Shown in pieces: positions 49,799-59,061 of a stretch of 64,000 nt of DNA. The position numbers and the translations under genes were made by a program. Under the pieces are notes generated by a model that had not been told where the DNA came from, ran no database searches, and worked only from the letters and a program-made list of their open reading frames with translations. Numbering within the stretch: position 1 is the first letter of the stretch; the number at the start of each line of letters is the position of its first letter. This stretch comes from Brevundimonas subvibrioides (GTDB lineage Bacteria > Pseudomonadota > Alphaproteobacteria > Caulobacterales > Caulobacteraceae): contig NZ_NCEQ01000007.1 of the NCBI RefSeq assembly GCF_002280785.1, positions 495,147 to 559,146 of the forward strand, written 5' to 3'.

Positions 49799-51109
49799 TC
49801 ACTCAGCCTTCGACTGCATCTCCGCCCGCATCTGCGCCCAGCGTTCCAGCCGCGCCTTGATCTTCTCCTCGTGGCCCTCGCCCCTGGGCGAATAGAAGGT
49901 CCGCCGCTCCATCTCATCGGGGAAGAAGTTCGCGCCGGAGAAGCCTTCCTCCGTGCTCGGGTCGTACTGGTAGCCCTTGCCGTAGCCGAGCTGTTTCATC
50001 AGCCTGGTCGGGGCATTGCGGATATGGGCCGGCGGCATCAGGGAGCCCGTCTCGGCGGCCGCCTTCTTCGCCGCCTTGAAGGCTTCGTAGACGGCGACCG
50101 ACTTGGGCGCGGTCGCGAGGTGGACCACCGCCTGGGCCAGGGCCAGTTCGCCCTCGGGACTGCCGAGGAAGTCGTAGGTATCCTTGGCCGCGTTGGCGAC
50201 CATGATGGACAGGGGGTCCGCCTCGCCGATGTCCTCGACCGCCATCCGCACGATCCGGCGCGCCAGATAGAGGGGATCCTCGCCGCCGTTCAGCATCCGC
50301 GCCAGCCAGTAGAGGGCCGCGTCCGGGTCCGAGCCGCGCACGGATTTATGGAGCGCCGATATGAGGTTGTAGTGTTCTTCTCGACTCTTGTCGTAGGCGG
50401 GGGCGCGGCGTTGCAGGGTTCCCGCCAGGGCCTGGACGTCCAGCACCGGCTCGGCCGGCAGGGCGAACAGGGTCTCGGCCATGGTCAGCAGATAGCGGCC
50501 GTCGCCGTCGGCCAGGGCAGTCAGGGCGTGACGCGCCTCGGGCGTCAGAGGCAGGGCCTGACCCTCCTGCGCCTCGGCCCGCGTCAACAATTGATCGAGC
50601 GCCGCGTCGTCGAGACGTTTCAGCACGAAGACCTGGCTGCGCGAGAGAAGAGCCCCGTTCAGCTCGAACGACGGATTCTCGGTCGTGGCCCCGACCAGGG
50701 TGATGACCCCCTCCTCCACGAACGGCAGAAACCCGTCCTGCTGGGCGCGGTTGAAGCGGTGGATCTCGTCGACGAACAGCAAGGTCGACTGACCGGCGGC
50801 GCGACGGACGCGGGCCTGTTCGAACGCCTTCTTCAGATCGGCGACGCCGGAGAAGACAGCCGAGATCTGCTGGTACTGGTAGCCGGCGGCCCTGGCCAAC
50901 AGGCGGGCAATGGTGGTCTTGCCGGTGCCAGGCGGGCCCCACAGGATCATCGAGCCCAGACGGCCGGCCTCGACCATGCGCCGGATCGGCCCGCCCTCGC
51001 CCAGCAGGTGATCCTGGCCCACCACCTCGTCGAGCGTGGCCGGACGCAGGCGGTCAGCCAGCGGCGCGTCGGGGGGATGGATGCCGGAGGCTTCGAACAG
51101 ATCGGTCAT
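49799..51109 (-). CDS. rarA: Replication-associated recombination protein RarA (MgsA)
   Basis: 436 residues. An AAA+ clamp-loader-like ATPase acting at stalled forks. Walker A is GPPGTGKTT (58-66), Walker B is [20 protein letters not shown], and sensor 1 is [12 protein letters not shown]. The C-terminal tetramerization region includes [24 protein letters not shown] and [19 protein letters not shown]. The ATG at 51109 (MTDLFEASG) is the normal start; the upstream extension is open by chance. Confidence 0.94.
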   Translation of the reverse strand: MTDLFEASGIHPPDAPLADRLRPATLDEVVGQDHLLGEGGPIRRMVEAGRLGSMILWGPPGTGKTTIARLLARAAGYQYQQISAVFSGVADLKKAFEQARVRRAAGQSTLLFVDEIHRFNRAQQDGFLPFVEEGVITLVGATTENPSFELNGALLSRSQVFVLKRLDDAALDQLLTRAEAQEGQALPLTPEARHALTALADGDGRYLLTMAETLFALPAEPVLDVQALAGTLQRRAPAYDKSREEHYNLISALHKSVRGSDPDAALYWLARMLNGGEDPLYLARRIVRMAVEDIGEADPLSIMVANAAKDTYDFLGSPEGELALAQAVVHLATAPKSVAVYEAFKAAKKAAAETGSLMPPAHIRNAPTRLMKQLGYGKGYQYDPSTEEGFSGANFFPDEMERRTFYSPRGEGHEEKIKARLERWAQMRAEMQSKAE

Positions 51110-51179
51110 GGACGGTGAGGTGTAGGCGTTCGCACGGGCGATTTCACGCGTTACAATGGCCCTGAACCGAGGAGATGAC

Positions 51180-51596
51180 ATGGAACAGGTCGATGCGCCC
51201 CGGCCGCTGACCGGGATCACGCCCTATCTGAGCATCGCCTCGCGCGGCGGCCAGGCGGCGGTGGAGTTCTACGCCCGCGCCTTTGGAGCGGTCGAAGTGC
51301 GGCGGATGCTGGCGGAGGACGGCGAACGGCTGATCCATTCGCATCTGCAGATCAACGGCGGCAGTGTGATGCTGTCGGACGAGTTCCCGGAAATGGGCGG
51401 CGAGGTCGATGTGGCGCCGAAGTCGGTGACGCTGCACCTCCATGTCGACGATGCGGACGAATGGTGGAACCGCGCCATCGTCGCCGGAGGGACGCCTGTC
51501 CATCCCATTGCCGATCAGTTCTGGGGCGACCGCTATGGCGTCCTGAAAGACCCGTTCGGCCATTGCTGGTCCGTCGGGTCGCCGATCAAGGGCTAG
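51180..51596 (+). CDS. VOC-superfamily protein, PhnB-like
   Basis: 138 residues. ITPYLSIASRGGQAAVEFYARAFGAVEVRRMLAEDGERLIHSHLQI and DRYGVLKDPFGHCWSVGSPI are typical of the YP_297176/PhnB glyoxalase-like group. The ATG at 51180 is preceded by an excellent GGAG ribosome site, so I prefer it to the in-frame ATG at 51156. Catalysis is unproven for this group. Confidence 0.85.
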   Translation: MEQVDAPRPLTGITPYLSIASRGGQAAVEFYARAFGAVEVRRMLAEDGERLIHSHLQINGGSVMLSDEFPEMGGEVDVAPKSVTLHLHVDDADEWWNRAIVAGGTPVHPIADQFWGDRYGVLKDPFGHCWSVGSPIKG

Positions 51597-51640
51597 GGTA
51601 TTCGACGCGCTCCTTTAAGTGTTTTCGACCACCGAACGCT

Positions 51641-53032
51641 CTAGCCGACAACGCCCGTCATCCGGCGGCCCTGACGCTCGATGGTGACCTCAGAGCGCCC
51701 GATGCGCTGCAAGGCGTCCGGCGAGCGGACCGGGCGACCATTGATCTCGCGCACCAGATCCCCGGGACGCAGGCCCGCGCGGGCCGCGTAGCTGCCGGGT
51801 GCGACATTGGTGATCAGCAGACCCTGGGCGAAGGGATCGCCGCCCAGACGATCGGCCAGAGCCGGGTTCAGCGCGGCGATCTGGGACCCTGAGAAGGCGC
51901 CCTGCTGGATCAGCAGGCCGTCAGTCTTCGCGTCACCCGGCAGGGATTGGACGCGGGCGTTGATGGTCTGGGTGCGGCCGTCGCGCAGCACGCTCAACGC
52001 CACAGCCTCGTTCGGGCTCTTGGTTCCGACGCGGAAGTTCAGACCGGCCTGGTCGTGGACCTCGGCCCCGTCCAGAGCGGTGATGACGTCGCCTTCGCGC
52101 AGACCCGCGCGCGCGCCCGGGCCGCCGTCGTAAACGTCGGTGACGATCAGCCCCTGCGGCCGCGCCATGCCGAGCGAGCGGGCGATCTCGGCCGAGACCG
52201 TGTCGCCCTTCACGCCCAGCCAGGGGCGCACGACGGCCGTCTCGCCTCCGAGGGCGGAGTCGACCACGCGACGGACCATGGAGGCCGGAACCGCGAAGCC
52301 GACGCCCGCAGACGACCCCGAGCGCGAGAAGATGGCCGTGTTGATGCCGATGAGGTCTCCGTCCATGTCGACCAGCGGCCCGCCGGAATTGCCCGGATTG
52401 ATGGCCGCGTCGGTCTGGATGAAGGAGCCGGAGTCCGAGATACCGGTCTCGGTCCGGTTGAGGGCGGAGATGATGCCGTTGGTCACCGTCTGGCCGACGC
52501 CGAACGGATTGCCGATGGCGAGGACGAGGTCGCCGACCTCCTGTTCCTCGCGGTCGTCGATGGCGAGGACGGGAAGCTGTTCGGTCACGCCCTGAAGCTG
52601 GAGCACGGCGATGTCCGAGCGTTCGTCGGCGAGGATGACCTCAGCCGGGTATTCGCGGCGGTCGTTGAGGACGACGCGGATCTGGGTCGCGCCCTGGATG
52701 ACGTGGTTGTTGGTCACCACGATGCCGTCGGAGCGGATGATAACGCCCGACCCGGCGGACTCGGCCACCCGCTGCTGGGGGATGCCGCCGCCGAAGAACT
52801 GGAAGAAGGGATCGGCCTGGACCCGCTGGATCGACCGGGCCGAGATGTTGACCACGGCGGGGGCGGCTTCGCGGACCACGGGGGCGAAGCTCTGCTTCAT
52901 CGAGGTGGAATCGGTCGGGGTCTGGCGCCCGGTCGGTTCGGCGAAAACGCCGTCCTGGGCCCTGGTGGAATTGGCGTTGCCGCAGGCGGCCAGCGTCAGG
53001 CAGGCCATGAGGGCGATCGTCGAGGTCTTCAT
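51641..53032 (-). CDS. DegQ/HtrA-type serine protease with lipoprotein-like signal
   Basis: 463 residues. The trypsin-like triad is H110 (TNNHVIQGA), D140 (DERSDIAVL) and S216 (NPGNSGGPL). Two PDZ domains follow (about 285-370 and 385-460), the second ending LVREINGRPVRSPDALQR. It degrades misfolded envelope proteins. The signal has a lipobox, LTLAAC with C17 followed by Gly, which would anchor it in the outer membrane; classical DegP/DegQ are soluble. A trimer or 24-mer forming loop (about 75-90, Phe-rich) is present. Confidence 0.92.
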   Translation of the reverse strand: MKTSTIALMACLTLAACGNANSTRAQDGVFAEPTGRQTPTDSTSMKQSFAPVVREAAPAVVNISARSIQRVQADPFFQFFGGGIPQQRVAESAGSGVIIRSDGIVVTNNHVIQGATQIRVVLNDRREYPAEVILADERSDIAVLQLQGVTEQLPVLAIDDREEQEVGDLVLAIGNPFGVGQTVTNGIISALNRTETGISDSGSFIQTDAAINPGNSGGPLVDMDGDLIGINTAIFSRSGSSAGVGFAVPASMVRRVVDSALGGETAVVRPWLGVKGDTVSAEIARSLGMARPQGLIVTDVYDGGPGARAGLREGDVITALDGAEVHDQAGLNFRVGTKSPNEAVALSVLRDGRTQTINARVQSLPGDAKTDGLLIQQGAFSGSQIAALNPALADRLGGDPFAQGLLITNVAPGSYAARAGLRPGDLVREINGRPVRSPDALQRIGRSEVTIERQGRRMTGVVG

Positions 53033-53183
53033 TGCAGTCCGGAAGTGAGCCATGTCAGGCCGCTATATCTGTCCCGCTTTCGGGCCGGATCAAGGCATCC
53101 GATCAAGGCGGGGCGACGGCGTCCGCGCCTTCGACCTTCCCCTCGCCCCGCACCGGGCTGCAGGGTCGACAGGGAACAGCCGC

Positions 53184-54377
53184 TCAGGACAGACGATCGC
53201 GGAAGTCCGGGTAGTCGAACTGGCGGATCAGACGCAAGGCGTCGGTGTCGCTGTTCCAGAGAGCAATGGCCGGCAGGGGGACGCCGTTGAAGGTGGTGGT
53301 CTTGACCATCGAATAGTGGGCCTGGTCGAGGAAGGCGATGCGCGTCCCCGGCGTCGGCGGCGCAGCGAAGCGGTAGTCGCCGATGATGTCTCCGGCGAGA
53401 CAGGACGGGCCGCCGAGGCGGAAGGTGCCCCCCTCGTCAGCCTCTCCCAGCATCGCCGGGCGGTAGGGGGCCTCGATGACGTCCGGCATGTGGCAGGTGG
53501 CCGAGATGTCGGTGATCGCGATCGACAGGCTGTTCTCGAAGGTGTCCAGCACCTCGCCGACCAGAATGCCGGCGTCGAGGGCGATGGCCTCGCCGGGCTC
53601 GATATAGACCTCGATGCCGTGACGGTCGCCGATGCCGCGCAGCAATGCGCCCAGGCCCTCGCGGTCATAGTCGGCGCGGGTGACGTGGTGGCCGCCGCCG
53701 AGGTTGAGCCATTTCAGCGAGGCCAGGGCGCCCTCGATCTTCGGCTCCAGCGACGCCCAGATGCGCTGCAACGGTTCGAAGCCCTGCTCGCACAGGGCGT
53801 GGAGGTGCAGGCCGTCAACGCCCTGCAGATGTTCGGGCCGGAGCTGCGACACGGGGAATCCCAGCCGCGAGCCGAACTGGCAGGGGTCGTATTTGGCGAC
53901 CTCGGCCTCGGAGTGTTCGGGGTTGAGGCGCAGGCCGATGTCGAAGGTCTCGCCGGCCGCGCGAGCCTCGGCGATCAGGTCGGCGAAGCGCGCGATCTGG
54001 TTCGGGGTGTTGAAGATCACCGAGTCGGACAGGCGCAGGATCTCAGCTAGATCCCCGGCCTTGTAGGCGGGGGAATAGGTGCTCAGATGGCCGCGATAGA
54101 ACTCCCGGGCCAGCCGCGCCTCCCACAATCCAGAGGCGCAGACGCCGTCGAGGTAGTCCCCGACGACATCGGCCAGCGACCACATGGAGAAGGCCTTCAG
54201 CGCCAGCAGCACGCGCGCGTTTCCTCGCGCGCCCACGTCCTTGAGGAGGGCGAGGTTGCGAAGGATCGCCGCCTCGTCGACGACGAAGGCGGGTGACGGC
54301 ACGCGGTTCAGGTCGAAACGGGCGAAGGCGCCGGGGCCCCCCGCCCTGGTTTCCATGGCGTCGGAATGAGTGTGCAT
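53184..54377 (-). CDS. nspC: Carboxynorspermidine/carboxyspermidine decarboxylase (NspC)
   Basis: 397 residues. A PLP alanine-racemase-fold enzyme that makes spermidine or norspermidine by decarboxylation. The PLP lysine is in VLLALKAFSMWSL. SGLWEARLAREFY, HLHALCEQGFEPLQ and NLGGGHHVTRADYD are family motifs; the last is the PLP phosphate site. The C-terminal FLDQAHYSMVKTTTFNGV completes the active site. It is 3 bases downstream of the synthase gene, forming the two-step pathway. Confidence 0.92.
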   Translation of the reverse strand: MHTHSDAMETRAGGPGAFARFDLNRVPSPAFVVDEAAILRNLALLKDVGARGNARVLLALKAFSMWSLADVVGDYLDGVCASGLWEARLAREFYRGHLSTYSPAYKAGDLAEILRLSDSVIFNTPNQIARFADLIAEARAAGETFDIGLRLNPEHSEAEVAKYDPCQFGSRLGFPVSQLRPEHLQGVDGLHLHALCEQGFEPLQRIWASLEPKIEGALASLKWLNLGGGHHVTRADYDREGLGALLRGIGDRHGIEVYIEPGEAIALDAGILVGEVLDTFENSLSIAITDISATCHMPDVIEAPYRPAMLGEADEGGTFRLGGPSCLAGDIIGDYRFAAPPTPGTRIAFLDQAHYSMVKTTTFNGVPLPAIALWNSDTDALRLIRQFDYPDFRDRLS

Positions 54378-54380
54378 CGA

Positions 54381-55586
54381 TCAGAACGCCAGCGGGGCGT
54401 CCAGGTCCTGCACCTTCCAGGGCAGGCCGTGCCTGTTCAGCATGGCCATGAAGGGATCGGGATCCAGCTGCTCCATGTTGAACACGCCTGCGCCCTTCCA
54501 CTGGCCGGTCAGGATCATCGCGGCGCCGATCATGGCCGGCACGCCGGTGGTGTAGCTGACGGCCTGGTTGCCGGTCTCGGCATAGGCCTCTTCGTGGTCG
54601 CAGATGTTGTTGACGTAGACCGTCTTCTGCACGCCGTCCTTGAGGCCGGTGGCGATGGTGCCGATGTTGGTCTTGCCCCTGGTCAACGGGCCGAGCGACG
54701 ACGGCTCGGGCAGGAGCGCCTTCAGGAACTCGATCGGGATGATCTCGCGGCCCTGGAACATCATCGGCTCGATCGAGGTCATGCCGATGTTCTCGAGCAC
54801 CTCGAGGTGTTTCAGATAGGAGTCTCCGAACGTCATCCAGAAGCGGATGCGGCTGATTTCCGGATAGAATTTCGCCAGCGACTCCAGCTCCTCATGGTAC
54901 ATGAGGTACATGTTCTTTTCGCCCACCTGGTCGAAGTCGAACACCTGTTTGCGGGTCAGGGCCGGGCCCTCGATCCACTGGCCGTTCTCCCAGTGACGCG
55001 ACGGGGCGGTCACTTCGCGCAGGTTGATCTCGGGATTGAAGTTGGTCGCGAACGGCAGGCCGGTATCGCCGCCGTTGCAGTCCAGGATGTCGAGCGTCTC
55101 GATCGAGTCCAGCAGATGCTTCTTCGTGTAGGTCGTGAACACCGAGGTCACGCCGGGATCGAAACCCGAACCCAGAAGAGCCATCAGACCGGCCTCCCTG
55201 AAGCGGTCCTGATAGGCCCACTGCCACCGGTATTCGAACTTCGCTTCCTCGCGCGGCTCGTAGTTGGCGGTGTCCATGTAGTGGACCCCCGCCGCGAGGC
55301 AGGCGTCCATGATGTTCAGGTCCTGGTACGGCAAGGCCAGATTGACGACGAGCGCGGGCTTCACGGCCTTGATCAGGGCCGTGGTCGCGGCGACGTCGTC
55401 GGCGTCGATGGCCGCCGTGTCGATGACGACGCCGGTGCGTTCCTTCACCGAGGCGGCGATGGCGTCGCATTTGGACTTCGTCCGCGAGGCCAATGTGATG
55501 TGCGAGAAGATGTCGGCGTTCATCGCCATCTTGTGGACGGCGACGGAGCCTACGCCCCCCGCCCCGATTACGAGAACCCTGCTCAT
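54381..55586 (-). CDS. Carboxynorspermidine/carboxyspermidine synthase (saccharopine dehydrogenase family)
   Basis: 401 residues. An NADPH-dependent enzyme that condenses aspartate semialdehyde with a diamine (putrescine or diaminopropane). The Rossmann motif is VLVIGAGGVGSVAVHKMA (about 4-21). MDTANYEPREEAKFEYRWQWAY, GSGFDPGVTSVFTTY and NMYLMYHEELESL are family marks. The ATG at 55586 is followed immediately by the Rossmann fold; the frame upstream is open by chance. Whether spermidine or norspermidine is the product cannot be told. Confidence 0.92.
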   Translation of the reverse strand: MSRVLVIGAGGVGSVAVHKMAMNADIFSHITLASRTKSKCDAIAASVKERTGVVIDTAAIDADDVAATTALIKAVKPALVVNLALPYQDLNIMDACLAAGVHYMDTANYEPREEAKFEYRWQWAYQDRFREAGLMALLGSGFDPGVTSVFTTYTKKHLLDSIETLDILDCNGGDTGLPFATNFNPEINLREVTAPSRHWENGQWIEGPALTRKQVFDFDQVGEKNMYLMYHEELESLAKFYPEISRIRFWMTFGDSYLKHLEVLENIGMTSIEPMMFQGREIIPIEFLKALLPEPSSLGPLTRGKTNIGTIATGLKDGVQKTVYVNNICDHEEAYAETGNQAVSYTTGVPAMIGAAMILTGQWKGAGVFNMEQLDPDPFMAMLNRHGLPWKVQDLDAPLAF

Positions 55587-55716
55587 CTCATGCACTCCTG
55601 AAGTCTGCACCGCCTGAAACCCGTCACATCGACGCGTTGGGTGGGGTCCTATACGAGGATGGCGTTGCTCGTAACCGTCTTCGGCACTGTTTTGCGTCGT
55701 TGGCGGCCCCGAACGC

Positions 55717-56934
55717 CTATTCGGCCCGGTCGGCGCGCATCGCCGGCAGGGTGTCCTCAGGCCGACCGTCGCCTGCCGGGACAGTGAGGCCGAGCAACCG
55801 TGCCAGCAGCGAATGGACATCGACGCTGTCCATCCCGGTCAGGACGACGCCCGGCGCGATCAGTGGGCCGCTGGCGACGAACAGGGCACGCATCTCCGGC
55901 GCCTGGTTGTCATAGCCGTGCGCCCCGCCCGGACGGGTCACCGTCCGCGCCCGGGCGCCGAACAGCCAGCCGACGTCAGCCAGACAGACGATCGACGACA
56001 CGCGCGGGTTCGAGCCCAGCACGAAGCGGGCGGGAATGTCGGCTCGCGTCCAGCATTCGCCGTGCGGGTGACGCTTGACCAGCGCCGCCTCGACCTCGGC
56101 CTCATGGCCCGAGGCCGGGTCCAGATAGACAACGGGACCGGCGTAGACGATCTGGATCGCCGCCGGATCGATCAGGTCGTCCAGATAGGTCACGCGATCC
56201 GGCGAGGTCGCCGCCATGCCGTGATCGGCCACGATGACGAAGGTGGTCTGGTCGTAAAGGCCCCGGTCCTTCAGCCCCTGAACCAGACCGGCCAGGTCGT
56301 GGTCGACCGAGGCGACGGCCGCAGTGGTTTCGGCCGCGTCCGGGCCGTTGCGGTGGCCGGCCGTGTCCACGACGTCGAAATACAGGGTGACGAAGTCCGG
56401 CCGCAGGTTGCCCGTGCCGTCAAGCCAGCTCAGGACCTGCCACACGCGGTCCGCGCCTGTGACCGTTTGGTCGAAGGGGCGCCAGTAGGTCGGTCGAACG
56501 TTGTCGATCGCCGTCTCCGACCCCGGCCAGAACATGGTCGCGGTCAGCAGGCCCCCCTTCTCGGCCGTGACCCAGATCGGCTCGGCCTGGTTCCACCAGC
56601 CGGTCTCCTTGGACTGCATGGTGAAGCGGCCCAGTCCGGGGTCGTTGAAACTGTTGCCGACGATGCCGTGGTGGTCGGGATGCAGGCCTGTCACCAGCGT
56701 ATAGTGGTTGGGAAAGGTCACGCTCGGGAAGGACGGCCGCATCGCCGCCGTCGTTCCCTCCGCCGCCAGGGTGGACAGGGTCGGCGTCACGCCGCGTTCC
56801 AGATAGTCCGACCGGAAGCCGTCGATGGAGATCAGAATCGTCAGCGGCCGCCCGGGGGCGGATGAATCCTGGGCGAGCGCCGTCGTCGTAAGGCCGGTCA
56901 ACAGGGCAAGGCAGGCGAGCAGAAAGCGCAGCAT
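55717..56934 (-). CDS. Secreted ectonucleotide pyrophosphatase/phosphodiesterase-type alkaline phosphatase family protein
   Basis: 405 residues. The signal peptide (1 to about 21, TTALAQ) starts at the ATG at 56934. The alkaline-phosphatase superfamily metal site begins ILISIDGFRSDYLERG. The nucleophile threonine lies in SVTFPNHYTLVTGLHPDHHG, the NPP consensus. DVVDTAGHRNGPD, IVADHGMA and GAHGYDNQAPEMRALFVASGP provide the other metal ligands. It probably hydrolyses phosphodiesters in the periplasm. The frame extends beyond 58155 without a stop, but that is an antisense artefact. Confidence 0.9.
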   Translation of the reverse strand: MLRFLLACLALLTGLTTTALAQDSSAPGRPLTILISIDGFRSDYLERGVTPTLSTLAAEGTTAAMRPSFPSVTFPNHYTLVTGLHPDHHGIVGNSFNDPGLGRFTMQSKETGWWNQAEPIWVTAEKGGLLTATMFWPGSETAIDNVRPTYWRPFDQTVTGADRVWQVLSWLDGTGNLRPDFVTLYFDVVDTAGHRNGPDAAETTAAVASVDHDLAGLVQGLKDRGLYDQTTFVIVADHGMAATSPDRVTYLDDLIDPAAIQIVYAGPVVYLDPASGHEAEVEAALVKRHPHGECWTRADIPARFVLGSNPRVSSIVCLADVGWLFGARARTVTRPGGAHGYDNQAPEMRALFVASGPLIAPGVVLTGMDSVDVHSLLARLLGLTVPAGDGRPEDTLPAMRADRAE

Positions 56935-56956
56935 GGAAGGCTCCGGAAAGATCCAG

Positions 56957-56981
56957 CGTTGCATAAACTTAATCCGCAACG
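56957..56981. promoter_or_regulatory. Small inverted repeat between divergent genes
   Basis: CGTTGC (56957-56962) and GCAACG (56976-56981) with a 13-base AT-rich spacer lie between the phosphodiesterase and the ABC exporter genes. The layout could suit a dimeric repressor; no family match. Confidence 0.3.
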
Positions 56982-57030
56982 GCCTCGCGACGGCTTGTCG
57001 GGCACCCGCCGCCGGGCCAAGCTTTGCCTC

Positions 57031-57972
57031 ATGACCGCAGTGATCGAAACCCGGAACCTGACCAAGACCTACGGCGCAGTCCGGGCGCTGGACGGGCTCA
57101 GCCTCTCCATTCCGCGCGGCGGGGTCTATGGCGTGCTGGGGCCGAACGGCGCCGGCAAGTCGACCCTGTTTCGCATCCTGCTGGGCCTGATCCGGCCGAC
57201 CGACGGCGAGGCCTCGGTGATGGGCGGGCGCATCGGCGACGTCGCGGCGTCGCGGCGGATGGGCTCGATGATCGAGACGCCGCGCTTCCCGCCCTTCATG
57301 ACTGCGCGCCAGGTGCTGGTCTGGCTGTCGGCCGCCCACGGGCTGACGCCTGACCCGGCGCGCGTCTCCGGCTGGCTGGAGCGCGTCGGCCTGACCGAGG
57401 CGGCCGACCGCAAGGTGCGCGGCTTTTCCGTCGGCATGATGCAGCGACTGGGCGTCGCCGGCGCCCTGATCACCGATCCCGAGCTGGTCATTCTGGATGA
57501 GCCGACCAGCGGCATGGACCCGCCCGGCATCCAGGAGATGCGCGCCCTGATCCGGTCGCTGGCCGAACGCGACGGGATCACCGTCATCCTGGCCAGCCAT
57601 CAGTTGCTGGAGGTCCAGCGGGTCTGCGACCGCGTCGCCATCCTGAACCGGGGCAAGCTGGTGCGCGAAGGCGCCGTCAGCGAGTTGACCGCCTCGGGCG
57701 AGCGGCTGCGCCTGTCGGTGACGCCGATCTCGAAGACGCTGGAGATCGTGTCCGGCCTGCCCGGCGCGTCGGGCGTGCTGGAAGGCGACGCCGTCATGGC
57801 CACCCTGCCCCGCGCCGACACCCCCGCCCTGCTGCGCGCCCTGATCCAGGCCGGTGTCGACATCGACGAGGCTCGCTGGATCGGCGCCGATCTGGAGAGC
57901 GTCTTCATGTCCGAGACCGGCTCCGTGCAACATCCGGAGAGCATCATTCAGGAGGTCGGACATGCTGGCTGA
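57031..57972 (+). CDS. ABC transporter ATP-binding protein
   Basis: 313 residues. Walker A is GPNGAGKST (37-45) and the signature is VRGFSVGMMQRLGVA, a variant of LSGGQ with FSVGM. Walker B and the D loop are LVILDEPTSGMDPPGI, and the switch histidine is in ILASHQLLEVQRVCDR. The CcmA/NodI-type layout with a C-terminal regulatory extension (about 225-313) indicates an exporter. It overlaps the permease gene by 11 bases. The substrate is unknown. Confidence 0.92.
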   Translation: MTAVIETRNLTKTYGAVRALDGLSLSIPRGGVYGVLGPNGAGKSTLFRILLGLIRPTDGEASVMGGRIGDVAASRRMGSMIETPRFPPFMTARQVLVWLSAAHGLTPDPARVSGWLERVGLTEAADRKVRGFSVGMMQRLGVAGALITDPELVILDEPTSGMDPPGIQEMRALIRSLAERDGITVILASHQLLEVQRVCDRVAILNRGKLVREGAVSELTASGERLRLSVTPISKTLEIVSGLPGASGVLEGDAVMATLPRADTPALLRALIQAGVDIDEARWIGADLESVFMSETGSVQHPESIIQEVGHAG

Positions 57973-58825
57973 TTCCGTCCTCTCCGAGCTGTACCGCCTG
58001 TCGCGCAACCGCATGGCCGTCTTCTGGTCGGCCCTGTTTGTGCCGCTGCTCTTCGTCGTCGGCGGCATGGCCTTCCACCTGATCAGCAAGTCGAAGACGG
58101 CGGAGATGAGTGGTGATCTGGCGCCCGGCGTGGCCGCCTCGATCGCCGTCACCAACCTGGGTCACGACCTCGTGCAGGGTGCAGGCATCGTCGCGAACGG
58201 CGCCGTTCTCGTCTTCATGCTCATCGGCGCGGCGACCCTCTATGCGGGCGACTACCGCTGGGAGACGTGGCGGCTGATCAGCGCGCGCAACAGCCGGCTC
58301 AACCTGATCCTCGGCAAGGTCGGCGCCTTCAAGGTCCTGACCCTGGCGGCCATGGTGGTCTTCCTGATCGCGGGCCTGGTCTTCTCGACGAGCGGCGCCC
58401 TGATCAACGGTCACAGCATTACCTTCAGCTTCGACGGCGGCGACGCGGCCGACCTCGGTCTGCTGCTCCTGCTCGGCTACATCCGCATCATCCAGTACGC
58501 GATGGTCGCCCTGCTGACGGCGGTGCTTACCCGCTCGTTGCTGGCCACCCTGTTCGTCCCGGTGGTGCTGGGCTTTGGCCAGACCCTGCTGGGAGGGCCC
58601 GGCCTCGCGATCCTGCAGTGGGAGCCGACGGCCTGGCAATCACAGCTGCTCCTGCCGGGCCTCGCCTTCGACGCCCTGAAGGCCATGGTGACCGTCGGCG
58701 TCGGCGCCCCGCCCGCGCCCGACGGCCTGATGCTGAAGGCGATTGTCAGCCTGGCTCTGTGGACGATCGTTCCCCTCGCGGGGGCCGTCGCCTGGTTCAA
58801 TCGCCAGGACCTGTCGAAGGAATAG
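57962..58825 (+). CDS. ABC transporter permease
   Basis: 287 residues with about six membrane helices: FWSALFVPLLFVVGGMAFHL near the start, GAVLVFMLIGAATLYAGDYRWET, LTLAAMVVFLIAGLVF, LLLLGYIRIIQYAMVALLTAVL and a C-terminal pair. The YAGDYRWETWRLISARNSR segment is the ABC-2 type signature of exporters that lose drug or bacteriocin-like compounds. It functions with the preceding ATPase. The start ATG at 57962 lies within the end of that gene. Confidence 0.88.
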   Translation: MLADSVLSELYRLSRNRMAVFWSALFVPLLFVVGGMAFHLISKSKTAEMSGDLAPGVAASIAVTNLGHDLVQGAGIVANGAVLVFMLIGAATLYAGDYRWETWRLISARNSRLNLILGKVGAFKVLTLAAMVVFLIAGLVFSTSGALINGHSITFSFDGGDAADLGLLLLLGYIRIIQYAMVALLTAVLTRSLLATLFVPVVLGFGQTLLGGPGLAILQWEPTAWQSQLLLPGLAFDALKAMVTVGVGAPPAPDGLMLKAIVSLALWTIVPLAGAVAWFNRQDLSKE

Positions 58826-58857
58826 GCGGAGGCATCCCGCGAGCATGGCCGACGGCC

Positions 58858-58941
58858 GTAGTTAAACCGGCGTAGTTATACCGCAGTATTTATACGGGAG
58901 TATTTATACGGGAGTAGTTATACTGGAGTAGTTATACCGGA
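58858..58941 (+). repeat. Six perfect-register 14-bp tandem repeats, consensus GTAGTTATACCGGA
   Basis: Exactly 84 bp, six units in unbroken 14-bp register: 58858, 58872, 58886, 58900, 58914 and 58928. Units 3 and 4 are identical (GTATTTATACGGGA). Units 2, 5 and 6 are GTAGTTATAC followed by CGCA, TGGA and CGGA. Unit 1 is GTAGTTAAACCGGC. The array is AT-rich inside a GC-rich region and lies between the ABC permease and the gene at 59062. One perfect inverted copy occurs at 60195-60207. The shape fits a multi-site operator or enhancer. Confidence 0.97.
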
Positions 58942-59018
58942 TAGCCGCCACGAGGGGCGAGGCCTACGTCTCATGGCAGGAGAGTGTCAGTAAGCCTCTG
59001 GCGGCGGTCTCTCCCGCT

Positions 59019-59036
59019 CAGACCCGCACGGGTCTG
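59019..59036 (+). promoter_or_regulatory. Leader hairpin before a small secreted protein gene
   Basis: CAGACCCG and CGGGTCTG form a perfect 8-bp stem with a 2-base centre (CA), ending 26 bases before the ATG at 59062. As RNA it would sit just upstream of the ribosome site GGGAG. It may stabilise or control the mRNA. Confidence 0.35.
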
Positions 59037-59061
59037 GCAGCAGTCGCCCGGGAGTCCTGTC

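Noticed and set aside
55717..58155. Phosphodiesterase extended to 812 residues
   Set aside because: The extra 400 codons overlap the ABC ATPase in antisense. The ATG at 56934 starts a clean signal peptide.
58858..58941. CRISPR array
   Set aside because: Units are 14 bp with no spacers, and no cas genes are present.
58858..58941. Replication iterons
   Set aside because: No replication initiator or partition gene is nearby, and the locus is chromosomal in content. It was kept as a probable regulator array.
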